From an uncultured bacterium (GTDB lineage: Bacteria > Patescibacteriota > Minisyncoccia > Phycocordibacterales > UBA1006): DNA of 10,696 nt. Of this stretch, positions 1 through 6,670 are shown in pieces. How positions within the stretch are numbered: position 1 is the first letter of the stretch; each line of letters starts with the position of its first letter. Both the position numbers and the translations under genes were made by a program. The stretch spans positions 1 to 10,696 of the forward strand of contig CALDKO010000067.1 of the NCBI GenBank assembly GCA_937898165.1, read 5' to 3'. The notes under the pieces were generated by a model, which saw only the letters and a list, made by a program, of their open reading frames with translations, was not told the origin of the DNA and searched no databases.

Positions 1-1185
1 ACTGCAGTAAACAATACATTAGAATCTCATGTATCAAACCTACCTCCGAATGCAGGGGTTACTGTAGCGGTTGGGGTAGATAAAGGGATTATTTCTGGGG
101 TTACCAGAATTGGTGGGCAAATTAACAGCGCAGTCACTACAAGTGAACCTGTAAAAATGATTACTAAAATAATATATGTAGCTATTGGTTTCATAGTAAT
201 TTTTGGTGCAATATTTTTTAGATTTACAATACGTGATCCTCGATCAAAAAATCCAGTAGTAGCATGGTATGAACCACCTACAAATCTTTCACCAATTATA
301 ACGGGGACATTAATAGATAAAAAATTAGATGGGCAAGATGTAACAGGACAGATACTTTCATTAGCCGAAAGAGGATATATTACTATCACTCAAATTTATA
401 AAAAAGGTTCATTAAAAATATTTAATAGTATTGATTATACCTTTGAGGTGGTAAAAGATACTTCAGATCTTGATTTTATAGGAGATACAGAAATTTTAAA
501 AATTATTTTTGGTTCAGAAAAACCTGGTATTGGTGAAAAAAGTAATTTATCGTCTATTAGTGAAAAAGCAGATACTGTTTCCTCGTTTAATCTTTTACAG
601 AAAAGCATGGATACGGTATTAATAGAACAAGGTTTTTCTCAAAAAAATAATTTGTTCAGAAATGTAATTATCATACACATGAGTTTAGTCGGAATTACGC
701 TGCTGGATTATTTTTTGATTACACATAATAATAGTAACTTACCTTGGAATTTAATTCCCGGGGTAGCTGCTGTTATCGCGATGTTTATTGTTGGAAAACC
801 AAAACAACAATACACAAATAGTGGTACTGACACAAAACAACAAATTCTAGGATTTAAAGATTTTCTTTCTACAACAGATCGTGATCGGTTTGATTTTCAT
901 AACGCACCAGAAAAATCGCCCACACAGTTTATGAAATATTTACCCTATGCAATTGTGTTGGGGGTAGAGAAAAAATGGGCAGAACAATTCAAAGGTATAA
1001 CAATTCCTAACCCCGTCTGGTATAATGGGCCGACCAATCATGTATTTATTGCAAGTGAATTTGCAACACACATGACTGCTATAGGTGATGATATTTCTTC
1101 TGCTGTTACTCCGGCATCATCAGGTTCTGGGGGAGGAGGATTTTCAGGCGGTGGTTCAGGCGGTGGTGGAGGAGGGAGTTGGTAA
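1..1185 (+). CDS. DUF2207 family membrane protein, C-terminal part (5' end outside window)
   Basis: The frame is open from base 1, so the gene continues to the left; 394 residues are visible. The Met codon at 157 is internal and opens a membrane helix (about residues 53-75 of the visible part), not the start. Before it lies an extracytoplasmic segment. After it come a cytoplasmic-looking region with the family-typical ERGYITI stretch, two more helices (about 219-240 and 249-265), and the conserved GFKDFL...DRDRF and KYLPYAIVLGVEKKW blocks. The C-terminus is a Gly/Ser run ending GGGSW, a hallmark of DUF2207 (YciQ-like) proteins. The molecular function of the family is unknown. The htpX start lies 21 nt downstream but has its own -10 box. 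Family identity is strong; function cannot be stated. Confidence 0.88.
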   Translation, partial: TAVNNTLESHVSNLPPNAGVTVAVGVDKGIISGVTRIGGQINSAVTTSEPVKMITKIIYVAIGFIVIFGAIFFRFTIRDPRSKNPVVAWYEPPTNLSPIITGTLIDKKLDGQDVTGQILSLAERGYITITQIYKKGSLKIFNSIDYTFEVVKDTSDLDFIGDTEILKIIFGSEKPGIGEKSNLSSISEKADTVSSFNLLQKSMDTVLIEQGFSQKNNLFRNVIIIHMSLVGITLLDYFLITHNNSNLPWNLIPGVAAVIAMFIVGKPKQQYTNSGTDTKQQILGFKDFLSTTDRDRFDFHNAPEKSPTQFMKYLPYAIVLGVEKKWAEQFKGITIPNPVWYNGPTNHVFIASEFATHMTAIGDDISSAVTPASSGSGGGGFSGGGSGGGGGGSW

Positions 1186-1191
1186 CTAATT

Positions 1192-1200
1192 TGATATAAT
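1192..1200 (+). promoter_or_regulatory. Extended -10 promoter for htpX
   Basis: TGA-TATAAT ends 6 nt before the htpX ATG, right after the upstream stop codon. A start site about 7 nt downstream of the box would fall on the ATG itself, so the mRNA would be leaderless. No convincing -35 hexamer is visible; the TGn extension may compensate. Confidence 0.6.
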
Positions 1201-1206
1201 AATTAT

Positions 1207-2088
1207 ATGGCAACATTATATACGCACCAATCTGAAAACGTACAAAAAACCTGGTTACTTATGACCGGATTTTTGGTCGTGGTTATCGGAATTGGGTTTC
1301 TATTTTCGCAGGTATATCATAATACAACAATTTTGTATGGTTTTATTATATTTTCAATCATTATGAATTTTGTATCGTATTGGTATGCAGATAAAATAGC
1401 ACTATCAAGTGCGCATGCAGAGTTGGCAGATCCTAAAGAATTTGCAGAACTACATCGTGTTGTCGAAAATCTATCCATTACTGCAGGTCTACCAAAACCA
1501 CGCGTGTATATCATTAATGATCGATCACCTAACGCGTTTGCAACAGGAAGAGATAAAGACCATGCTGCAATCGCATTTACAACAGGTCTCATAGAGATAC
1601 TGAATCGATCAGAAATAGAAGGAGTAGCGGCTCATGAATTATCACATATAGGCAACCGCGATATTTTACTTTCAACTATTGTTGTAGTATTGGTTGGGTT
1701 TATTTCATTGTTGGCAGATTTTTTCTTGAGATCATTATGGTTTCGGTCCAATGATCGTGAAAATAATAATGGAGGATTGTTAATTATTGTCGGAATTATA
1801 CTTTCTATTTTGTCACCAATTATTGCAACATTGATTCAACTTGCAATTTCACGAAAACGTGAATTTCTTGCTGATGCATCTGGGGCATTGCTGACCCGAT
1901 ACCCAGAAGGGCTTGCAAGTGCCCTTGAAAAAATCAGTACTTATAATAGACCGCTACAACACGCATCCAATGCAACGGCGCATCTGTATATTTCAAATCC
2001 ATTTGGAAATACTAAGGGATTTATTCATAAATTATTTATGACTCATCCGCCAACAGAGGAACGCATACAGGCATTGTTGAATAAATAA
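1207..2088 (+). CDS. htpX: HtpX-like M48 family membrane zinc metalloprotease
   Basis: 293 aa, the normal length for HtpX, a membrane protease that degrades misfolded membrane proteins. Two N-terminal helices (about 15-36 and 41-60) precede the catalytic domain. The zinc site is HELSH with H143, E144 (catalytic) and H147; the third ligand is E219 in the REFLADA motif. Two hydrophobic segments (about 155-174 and 191-213) separate these motifs, as in HtpX. The C-terminal SNPF and THPPTEERI motifs are also present. The ATG at 1207 is supported by the TATAAT box just upstream and by the normal N-terminus. A strong terminator follows the stop. Its neighbour is DUF2207, suggesting an envelope-related role, which is an inference. 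Confidence 0.95.
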   Translation: MATLYTHQSENVQKTWLLMTGFLVVVIGIGFLFSQVYHNTTILYGFIIFSIIMNFVSYWYADKIALSSAHAELADPKEFAELHRVVENLSITAGLPKPRVYIINDRSPNAFATGRDKDHAAIAFTTGLIEILNRSEIEGVAAHELSHIGNRDILLSTIVVVLVGFISLLADFFLRSLWFRSNDRENNNGGLLIIVGIILSILSPIIATLIQLAISRKREFLADASGALLTRYPEGLASALEKISTYNRPLQHASNATAHLYISNPFGNTKGFIHKLFMTHPPTEERIQALLNK

Positions 2089-2090
2089 AA

Positions 2091-2122
2091 AAAAACGATA
2101 AACAAATATGTTTATCGTTTTT
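2091..2122. terminator. Bidirectional intrinsic terminator
   Basis: Stem AAAAACGATAAAC (2091-2103) pairs perfectly with GTTTATCGTTTTT (2110-2122) around a 6-nt loop. It lies between the convergent htpX stop and the stop of the minus-strand exported protein, with a T run on either strand, so it can serve both genes. Confidence 0.85.
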
Positions 2123-2130
2123 GTATTATT

Positions 2131-2658
2131 TTATTCTAGGAAAGTTACACTTTTAATTATTTCTTCAAATTTTGGATATGGGTCTGGCCAGGATTGATTC
2201 CAAGGTGAATCAATTCTTAATATATAAATCATTCCAAATTCTGCATCCCATAAAGTAAAAACTTTTCGCGTGTAATCAAATATTTTGTAATATCCATATC
2301 GCGAACCATAGTTCTTTATAGGAACAGAATCATATTTAATTACACTACAACCTTTAATATTTTTACTACACCAATCCTGGTCTGAGTATAATATCTCAGC
2401 TCCTGATGAAGGTCTAAAATAGTGAATAGTCATTTTTGCTCCAGAACTAAAATTAATTACTTCTAAGCCATTTTGACCATTACAGCTGATACTGAAAAAT
2501 GTATCTGCGGCATATGCTCGTTCTGGTATAGAAAATGCAATTCTATTAAATACAACTTTTGTTGTATCACCAGGTTCAATACCGCATGTTTTTCGGTACT
2601 TTGCCGAAACTGTGAGAATAATTCCGCAGAGGAATAATAAGGTAAGTGTTTTCTTCAT
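2131..2658 (-). CDS. Exported protein of unknown family
   Basis: 175 aa. The N-terminus MKKTLTLLFLCGIILTVSA is a clear Sec signal peptide with a likely cleavage after VSA (about residue 19). The predicted mature protein has four cysteines (C25, C59, C97, C104), which could form two disulfides outside the membrane. It is rich in aromatic residues and alternating polar/hydrophobic stretches, suggesting a mainly beta fold. The end (FEEIIKSVTFLE) resembles the closing helix-strand of many small secreted domains, but I do not recognise the family. It is a single-gene unit with its own consensus promoter and a terminator on each side. C11 lies in the hydrophobic core and is not in a convincing lipobox, so a free secreted protein is preferred over a lipoprotein. 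Confidence 0.8.
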   Translation of the reverse strand: MKKTLTLLFLCGIILTVSAKYRKTCGIEPGDTTKVVFNRIAFSIPERAYAADTFFSISCNGQNGLEVINFSSGAKMTIHYFRPSSGAEILYSDQDWCSKNIKGCSVIKYDSVPIKNYGSRYGYYKIFDYTRKVFTLWDAEFGMIYILRIDSPWNQSWPDPYPKFEEIIKSVTFLE

Positions 2659-2674
2659 TTTTATTTTTTCTTTT

Positions 2675-2702
2675 ATTATACACTTTTATATTGTTCTGTC
2701 AA
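2675..2702 (-). promoter_or_regulatory. Consensus sigma-70-type promoter for the exported protein
   Basis: On the minus strand, TTGACA (2702-2697) and TATAAT (2680-2675) are both perfect, with a 16-nt spacer. The -10 box ends 16 nt before the ATG, giving a short leader of roughly 10 nt without a Shine-Dalgarno motif. Confidence 0.8.
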
Positions 2703-2709
2703 TTTAAAT

Positions 2710-2733
2710 AAAAAACACCATTTGGTGTTTTTT
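2710..2733 (-). terminator. Intrinsic terminator of the PfkB-family kinase gene
   Basis: AAAAAACACCA (2710-2720) pairs perfectly with TGGTGTTTTTT (2723-2733). It lies just after the kinase stop codon on the minus strand and upstream of the promoter of the exported protein, insulating the two units. Confidence 0.8.
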
Positions 2734-2734
2734 A

Positions 2735-3739
2735 TTACCACAATTGTTTTGTCTGAAATTCACTCGGTGCGTTTTTCAAAAATTCCTCAATTTGATGTTG
2801 TGACAATAATCCAGCTTGGGCACCAACATATTGAACTACTGACATTGAATTAGTTACACCATATGATAATGCAGTTACCAGGTCTTTACCAAGCATTATT
2901 GCTGCAATCGTTGTAGATGCGCACGCATCACCGCATCCTGTACGATCTACTGGTGGTTTTGGATCTGGATACATTGGCACGAACCACGCATGTTCAATAT
3001 CTGAAATAGTTGCACCATTTGGTCCATCGGTAATACATACAACCTTTGGCCCAAGTTCACGTAATTTTGCATGTAGTTCTGGATAATCTGCATGAGGAAG
3101 TCCAAGAATACTTCGTGCCTCATCTATATTACAGAAAAATGCATCAGATCGCGCATAGACTCGTTTCATAGGTTCAATACCGCCTTTCATTTGAAATGTT
3201 CCAGGTTGGAATGCTAGTTTAATTTCCGGTCGAGTTTCTAACCAATCAATCAATGCGTCATGGTATTGTTCAGTACCGCTTGCGATTGATGTAAGGTACA
3301 CCCATGAAATATCATATTCATTTAATTTACTAACATTTAATTCATATTTGTAATGTTCATGTTTTACCAGAATGGTTCGCTCTGGTCCATAACTGAGCAC
3401 ATAATGATAGTTTGTTGGAACTCCATCCTGGGTTGTCAAAAAATCAGTCATGACAGACTCAGTCTTAAAATGTTCATGAGTTTTTGTGCCTTCTTCATCA
3501 TTTCCAACAATTGCAATTAATGCTGATGGTAATCCAAGTCGTCCACCGGCAACAGCGGCATTTGCTGCATTTCCGACACCACGGAGCACCTCGGCTGCTT
3601 TATAGGGAATTTTGGCCCCAAACGGTAAGGTAATAGTGCAACCTGTGTTATCGATATTACAGTGCACCTGGGCGTCTTCTAGATGGATAAATGCGTCGGT
3701 TAATACGTCTCCAATAGCTAATAGGTCAATTTTTTTCAT
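2735..3739 (-). CDS. PfkB-family carbohydrate kinase
   Basis: 334 aa, typical for the ribokinase/PfkB superfamily of ATP-dependent sugar and nucleoside kinases. PfkB signature 1 is visible as GVGNAANAAVAGGRLG (about 54-69). Signature 2 is DRTGCGDACAST (265-276), with the anion-hole Gly residues and D271 as expected catalytic base. The more usual GAGD is GCGD here. The N-terminal IGDVLTD strand and the mid-protein NIDEA motif (204-208) also fit. The substrate cannot be read from sequence: sugar, sugar phosphate or nucleoside are all possible. The divergent transaldolase and nearby DUF2090 aldolase favour a sugar or sugar phosphate, by inference. The ATG at 3739 is set by a TATAAT box ending 8 nt upstream. 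Confidence 0.9.
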   Translation of the reverse strand: MKKIDLLAIGDVLTDAFIHLEDAQVHCNIDNTGCTITLPFGAKIPYKAAEVLRGVGNAANAAVAGGRLGLPSALIAIVGNDEEGTKTHEHFKTESVMTDFLTTQDGVPTNYHYVLSYGPERTILVKHEHYKYELNVSKLNEYDISWVYLTSIASGTEQYHDALIDWLETRPEIKLAFQPGTFQMKGGIEPMKRVYARSDAFFCNIDEARSILGLPHADYPELHAKLRELGPKVVCITDGPNGATISDIEHAWFVPMYPDPKPPVDRTGCGDACASTTIAAIMLGKDLVTALSYGVTNSMSVVQYVGAQAGLLSQHQIEEFLKNAPSEFQTKQLW

Positions 3740-3740
3740 A

Positions 3741-3770
3741 TAGACACATTATAACAGAAAAGGGTATACT
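3741..3770 (+). promoter_or_regulatory. Transaldolase promoter, overlapping the divergent kinase promoter
   Basis: TAGACA (3741-3746, five of six matches to TTGACA), an 18-nt spacer, then TATACT (3765-3770), ending 9 nt before the ATG at 3780. The -35 and spacer overlap the kinase -10 box on the other strand, so RNA polymerase could probably not occupy both promoters at once. Confidence 0.6.
3748..3756 (-). promoter_or_regulatory. Extended -10 promoter for the PfkB-family kinase
   Basis: On the minus strand TGT-TATAAT ends 8 nt before the kinase ATG, predicting an essentially leaderless mRNA. It lies about 11 bp from the oppositely oriented transaldolase -10 box. Confidence 0.65.
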
Positions 3771-3779
3771 GTGTAGTGT

Positions 3780-4634
3780 ATGAATCCATTACAACAATTA
3801 TTTGAAAAAACGACCACCGATATATTTTTGGATAGTGGCGACCCAACCGAAACAGCATTAACGATTGAATTGTTGGGATTTTTAGATGGGCAAACAACCA
3901 ATCCAAGTTTGATTGCAAAAAGCCCTAGCGTACAGGAATATTTGGAAACCAAGAAATTTACCCGCGCGGAATTATTTGAAAAGTATAAAGAAATTGCACT
4001 GCAGATTGAAACTATCATTCCCAATGGAAAAATTTCAGCCGAGGTGTATGCAGATGCAGATAGTACTACAGAAGAATTATTGGAACAGGCTTATAAAATT
4101 GCGAAATGGTTCCCAGGAATTTTTGTTAAACTTCCTGTTACAGGTGCAGGTCTTTCTGCTGCAGAAAAACTAGTAACTGAAGGAATTTCAGTAAACATGA
4201 CACTGTGTTTTTCTCAGGAACAGGCTGCAGCGGTTCATGCAGCAACAAAAAATGCAAAAGACGCACACGTGTATGTTTCGCCATTCGTTGGGCGATTAGA
4301 TGATATTAATTTACGTGGGGTAGATTTGATTAAAAATATTCAAAAAATGTATTTAAATTGGAACAGTCATATTCGAGTATTAGGAGCAAGTATCCGCAGT
4401 ACTGATCATGTTAATTTATGTATGGATGAAAAAATTAGTGCGATGACTATTCCATTTAAACTACTTAAAGAGATAAATGAAAAAGCAACAATTCCTATGG
4501 AACAACCATATTTGGAACCAATTCAGTATCAGGAACTTACAGAACTCCCATGGAATGAATATGATATTGATCACGCATTAACATCAAAAGGTCTGGAGAA
4601 ATTTGCAGCAGATTGGAATGCATTGTGCGAATAA
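3780..4634 (+). CDS. Transaldolase family protein
   Basis: 284 aa. Transaldolase moves a dihydroxyacetone unit between sugar phosphates in the non-oxidative pentose phosphate pathway through a Schiff base. Visible family motifs are FLDSGDP (16-22, with the conserved Asp), DGQTTNPSL (36-44), FVKLP with the predicted Schiff-base Lys K117, NMTLCFS (139-145) and SPFVGRLDD (167-175). The length lies between the short FSA/TalC type (about 215-220 aa) and classical TalB (about 315 aa), so a fructose-6-phosphate aldolase-like activity is not excluded. The start is set by the TATACT box 9 nt upstream. A 130-aa membrane protein starts 9 nt after the stop with no obvious promoter of its own, so the two are probably cotranscribed. 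Confidence 0.92.
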   Translation: MNPLQQLFEKTTTDIFLDSGDPTETALTIELLGFLDGQTTNPSLIAKSPSVQEYLETKKFTRAELFEKYKEIALQIETIIPNGKISAEVYADADSTTEELLEQAYKIAKWFPGIFVKLPVTGAGLSAAEKLVTEGISVNMTLCFSQEQAAAVHAATKNAKDAHVYVSPFVGRLDDINLRGVDLIKNIQKMYLNWNSHIRVLGASIRSTDHVNLCMDEKISAMTIPFKLLKEINEKATIPMEQPYLEPIQYQELTELPWNEYDIDHALTSKGLEKFAADWNALCE

Positions 4635-4643
4635 TTAATAATT

Positions 4644-5036
4644 ATGAATTCAGTAAAACAAATTAAATTCTGGAGTAATCTTTTCTTTATAATTCCAACT
4701 GTATTAGCAATCACTAATAATATATATTGGTATGCAATTATCCAGGGACTCGTATTTATTATTTCGTCTTATTATCATTTTCATCATGAAAAGAGAATTG
4801 AATATATTGATGTTTTTGCATCTTCAGTTTTAATTATTGCAAATTTTACATTATTATTTTTAGGACATTGGTATTTACCGTTCAGTATTTTAGCATTCCC
4901 AGTTGGAGCTATAATTGCTTTATATTTTTATTATCGACAGTTCAGAGTTGATTATAATTTAAATCATGGTTTGTGGCATATTTGTTCCGCTAGTATTTCA
5001 ACACTTTGTATCGTCACTTTTTTAATAGGAAAGTAA
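4644..5036 (+). CDS. Small multispan membrane protein with CREST-like His/Asp/Ser motifs
   Basis: 130 aa, predicted to be almost entirely membrane-embedded with about five helices (near 11-25, 28-44, 55-73, 78-97, 110-128). I do not recognise a named family by overall sequence. The polar residues inside or at the ends of helices are notable: S41/S42 with H45 (SSYYH) in the second helix, D56 at the start of the third, and H108 plus H112 (HGLWH) at the start of the last. That order matches the S...H, D, HxxxH metal-site signature of the CREST superfamily (alkaline ceramidases, PAQR receptors, Per1, TMEM8/myomaker), predicted zinc hydrolases that normally have seven helices. The gene is 9 nt downstream of transaldolase and ends in a bidirectional terminator. 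The protein is confident; the CREST link is inferred. Confidence 0.8.
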   Translation: MNSVKQIKFWSNLFFIIPTVLAITNNIYWYAIIQGLVFIISSYYHFHHEKRIEYIDVFASSVLIIANFTLLFLGHWYLPFSILAFPVGAIIALYFYYRQFRVDYNLNHGLWHICSASISTLCIVTFLIGK

Positions 5037-5037
5037 C

Positions 5038-5064
5038 CAAAAACACACTATGCGTGTGTTTTTG
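5038..5064. terminator. Bidirectional terminator overlapping the 3' end of the DUF2090 gene
   Basis: CAAAAACACAC (5038-5048) pairs perfectly with GTGTGTTTTTG (5054-5064) around the loop TATGC. It starts 1 nt after the plus-strand stop codon. On the minus strand its arm encodes the last residues (KTHA) and the stop of the aldolase. Confidence 0.85.
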
Positions 5065-5935
5065 CGTTTATGAATGCTTTGTAAATTGTATAAAAGTTTT
5101 CACCAATTTGATGTACAGCCTGATCTCGTGTCATTTCTTTTGAAATATATTTTTTAATCGCATCGAGGAATACGGTACGTCCAACAGCGAATCCAATTAC
5201 ATAATCGTTCTGTGCGCCAGTTGCTATCCATGTTGAAACAGTTTCAATGGTTTCGTTTCGTCCCAGTACCACAATGCGTGCATTTACGTCATGTGCCGCA
5301 ACGGCATTGGCTGCTTTATTATAAAATTCAACATCATCAGACCCTTCAATTTTCCAGACAGTAGGGAAGACTCCTGCTTCATAAATTTCATTAATCATGC
5401 GGACTGTCAGATCTGGACGCATAGTGTGATCAAAATCTGCAATTTCTTTTTGCGCATCGGTTGGTTGAACTAACGGTTCGATCATGTACGGAATGTTATA
5501 GGTTTTTGCAAAGTCAGAAACAATTTTTGCATTTGCCAAAGTTTTATCCAAATCAGTGCGGTTGGCTTCCGGATTATAACGAACTAATGTTTTAATCCAC
5601 TGTGGTTTATTTTTTAAAACTCGATCCTGCCAGTCATCATGTTGAAATACCAGTGATGATTGTCCAGATTTTTCAAGAGTGTAAATCAGTGGATGTTCGT
5701 TTTTCCGGGCATTGTCGATCACGTTTTTCCCATAGATATCATCGGTAAGGATGGCAGTATCTGCGGTTGGAATTCCCAGGGTAAGTCCATATTGGTAGCC
5801 CTCATAGGTAATATCGCGTGTCTCGATCATTAATGCGTTCTGCTCGTCAGTAATTGGTTCAACCCAACCAAACGCTTTCCACAGACCAGTTTGGTGATCA
5901 AAGGGTAGTACAAATAGGTTTTTTGGTGCTTTCAT
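5048..5935 (-). CDS. DUF2090 family aldolase-like protein (LacD/IolC C-terminal type)
   Basis: 295 aa from the ATG at 5935; an in-frame TTG at 5965 would place the promoter inside the gene and is rejected. The protein matches the DUF2090 pattern along its length: LPFDH (10-14), ILTDDIYG (62-69), EKSGQ (88-92), KTLVRYNPEA (115-124), MIEPLV (151-156), VWKIEG (193-198), VVLGR (222-226) and GFAVGRTVF (248-256). DUF2090 is a TIM-barrel domain related to class I tagatose-1,6-bisphosphate aldolase LacD. It also occurs fused to the PfkB kinase IolC of inositol catabolism. K195 in VWKIEG is the likely Schiff-base lysine by analogy with LacD. The substrate is unknown. Here the domain stands alone, with a PfkB kinase and a transaldolase within 2.5 kb. 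Confidence 0.87.
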   Translation of the reverse strand: MKAPKNLFVLPFDHQTGLWKAFGWVEPITDEQNALMIETRDITYEGYQYGLTLGIPTADTAILTDDIYGKNVIDNARKNEHPLIYTLEKSGQSSLVFQHDDWQDRVLKNKPQWIKTLVRYNPEANRTDLDKTLANAKIVSDFAKTYNIPYMIEPLVQPTDAQKEIADFDHTMRPDLTVRMINEIYEAGVFPTVWKIEGSDDVEFYNKAANAVAAHDVNARIVVLGRNETIETVSTWIATGAQNDYVIGFAVGRTVFLDAIKKYISKEMTRDQAVHQIGENFYTIYKAFINAKTHA

Positions 5936-5944
5936 AATGGAACC

Positions 5945-5953
5945 AGTATACCA
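5945..5953 (-). promoter_or_regulatory. Extended -10 promoter for the DUF2090 aldolase
   Basis: On the minus strand TGG-TATACT ends 9 nt before the ATG at 5935, predicting a leaderless or nearly leaderless mRNA. No good -35 hexamer is visible. The box decides the start codon against the upstream TTG. Confidence 0.6.
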
Positions 5954-5973
5954 AGAAATCCACAAGGAATTAC

Positions 5974-6002
5974 TTGACTTTTACCTATAAATAGTATATA
6001 AT
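5974..6002 (+). promoter_or_regulatory. Consensus promoter for the lipoprotein gene
   Basis: TTGACT (5974-5979), 17-nt spacer, TATAAT (5997-6002). The predicted start near 6009 gives a leader of about 37 nt. TTACCT (5981-5986) and AGGTAA (6006-6011) form a 6-bp inverted repeat flanking the -10 region and could be an operator, but this is weak. Confidence 0.75.
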
Positions 6003-6016
6003 TACAGGTAAGAAAA

Positions 6017-6043
6017 ATGATTTTTAAAAATAAAAAATATTGA
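6017..6043 (+). other. Possible upstream ORF of 8 codons in the lipoprotein leader
   Basis: ATG at 6017 opens MIFKNKKY and stops at TGA 6041-6043, two bases before the lipoprotein ATG at 6046 and in a different frame. It would begin about 8 nt from the predicted mRNA 5' end. It may allow termination-reinitiation coupling, or be chance in AT-rich DNA. Confidence 0.25.
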
Positions 6044-6045
6044 AA

Positions 6046-6594
6046 ATGAAAAAAACTATTATTTTTAACATTATCCTGTTAGTTATTATTATGATGACAG
6101 GATGTAAGGTCCCTCAATCGAGCGCACCTCAAACTGTTCCATATACAGTAGGAATGGAAAAGAAGATAAAGGGAATGGAAACAGAAGTTCAGTTCTGGAG
6201 TTCAGAAGATGTAAAATGTACCTTAAACACAACCAGTAACGGTTACTCGGTTGATGAGGTTGGTACGATCGTTGAGAATTTAGAAAATTCAAAAAACGTT
6301 TTTTATATCAAAAGGAATACTCCTGGTATCCTCGTAAAAATTGAAAAAGGTATTTATTGGATAAAGTTCGATAAAGACGATGAACGATTAGTTCCTTTTC
6401 AAAAAGTAGGAGGTGCAGATAGTGATGTTTTTCAGCTCGCAGTACAAAATAGTGATATCACACTGGTGTTACTTAGCGACAAGAAAAAATACAAACATTC
6501 TGGGAATCCATTTTTAAAAGTTTCTAAAAAGTTTGCCAGCAGTTTGGACAATAATTCAAAAGTTGCTAATGGTGTAAAAGTCACCGGCGAATAA
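6046..6594 (+). CDS. Predicted lipoprotein of unknown family
   Basis: 182 aa from the ATG at 6046; an in-frame TTG at 6040 adds only two residues and is less likely. The N-terminus has two Lys, a hydrophobic core (about 5-17) and MTGC with C20 as likely lipidation site, so the mature protein would be anchored by a lipid-modified Cys and start CKVPQSSAP. The rest is soluble, rich in Lys, Asn, Ser and Val, with alternating hydrophobic residues suggesting beta structure; I see no recognised motif. The spread of Lys and Asp is typical of exported proteins from AT-rich genomes. It is a single-gene unit with a strong consensus promoter and its own terminator. It diverges from the DUF2090 aldolase, which does not imply a shared function. 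Confidence 0.8.
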   Translation: MKKTIIFNIILLVIIMMTGCKVPQSSAPQTVPYTVGMEKKIKGMETEVQFWSSEDVKCTLNTTSNGYSVDEVGTIVENLENSKNVFYIKRNTPGILVKIEKGIYWIKFDKDDERLVPFQKVGGADSDVFQLAVQNSDITLVLLSDKKKYKHSGNPFLKVSKKFASSLDNNSKVANGVKVTGE

Positions 6595-6608
6595 AGTAAG
6601 ATTTTTAT

Positions 6609-6636
6609 AAAAGCCTGCACATGTGCAGGCTTTTTT
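6609..6636 (+). terminator. Intrinsic terminator after the lipoprotein gene
   Basis: A perfect 18-bp palindrome (GCCTGCAC/GTGCAGGC, 6613-6630) is flanked by AAAA and TTTTTT. It is the most GC-rich terminator hairpin in the window. It ends about 20 nt before the next promoter. Confidence 0.88.
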
Positions 6637-6653
6637 GTTTTCCGTGGATTGTT

Positions 6654-6662
6654 TGCTATACT
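6654..6662 (+). promoter_or_regulatory. Extended -10 promoter for the FAD-linked oxidase
   Basis: TGC-TATACT ends 8 nt before the ATG at 6671, predicting an essentially leaderless mRNA. It decides the start codon against an upstream in-frame GTG (6623) that lies inside the preceding terminator. Confidence 0.6.
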
Positions 6663-6670
6663 CAGTGCAT

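Noticed and set aside
157..1185. Start of the DUF2207 gene at the ATG at 157
   Set aside because: The frame stays open to base 1 and the preceding residues fit an extracytoplasmic segment, so 157 is an internal Met opening a membrane helix.
1317..1592. Minus-strand ORF inside htpX
   Set aside because: It is the antisense shadow of a gene with all catalytic motifs in frame; no promoter or family signal.
2131..2658. Lipoprotein assignment through C11
   Set aside because: C11 sits in the hydrophobic core with no small residue at -1 and a long hydrophobic stretch after it; a signal peptidase I site after VSA fits better.
3749..4024. Minus-strand ORFs over the start of the transaldolase
   Set aside because: They are shadows of the conserved transaldolase N-terminus and share its promoter region by chance.
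5936..5965. Upstream TTG start for the DUF2090 gene
   Set aside because: It would put the TATACT box inside the coding region and adds residues outside the family start; the ATG at 5935 fits both promoter and homology pattern.
6623..6670. Upstream GTG start for the FAD oxidase
   Set aside because: The GTG lies inside the terminator palindrome of the previous gene, and the added segment spans the promoter.
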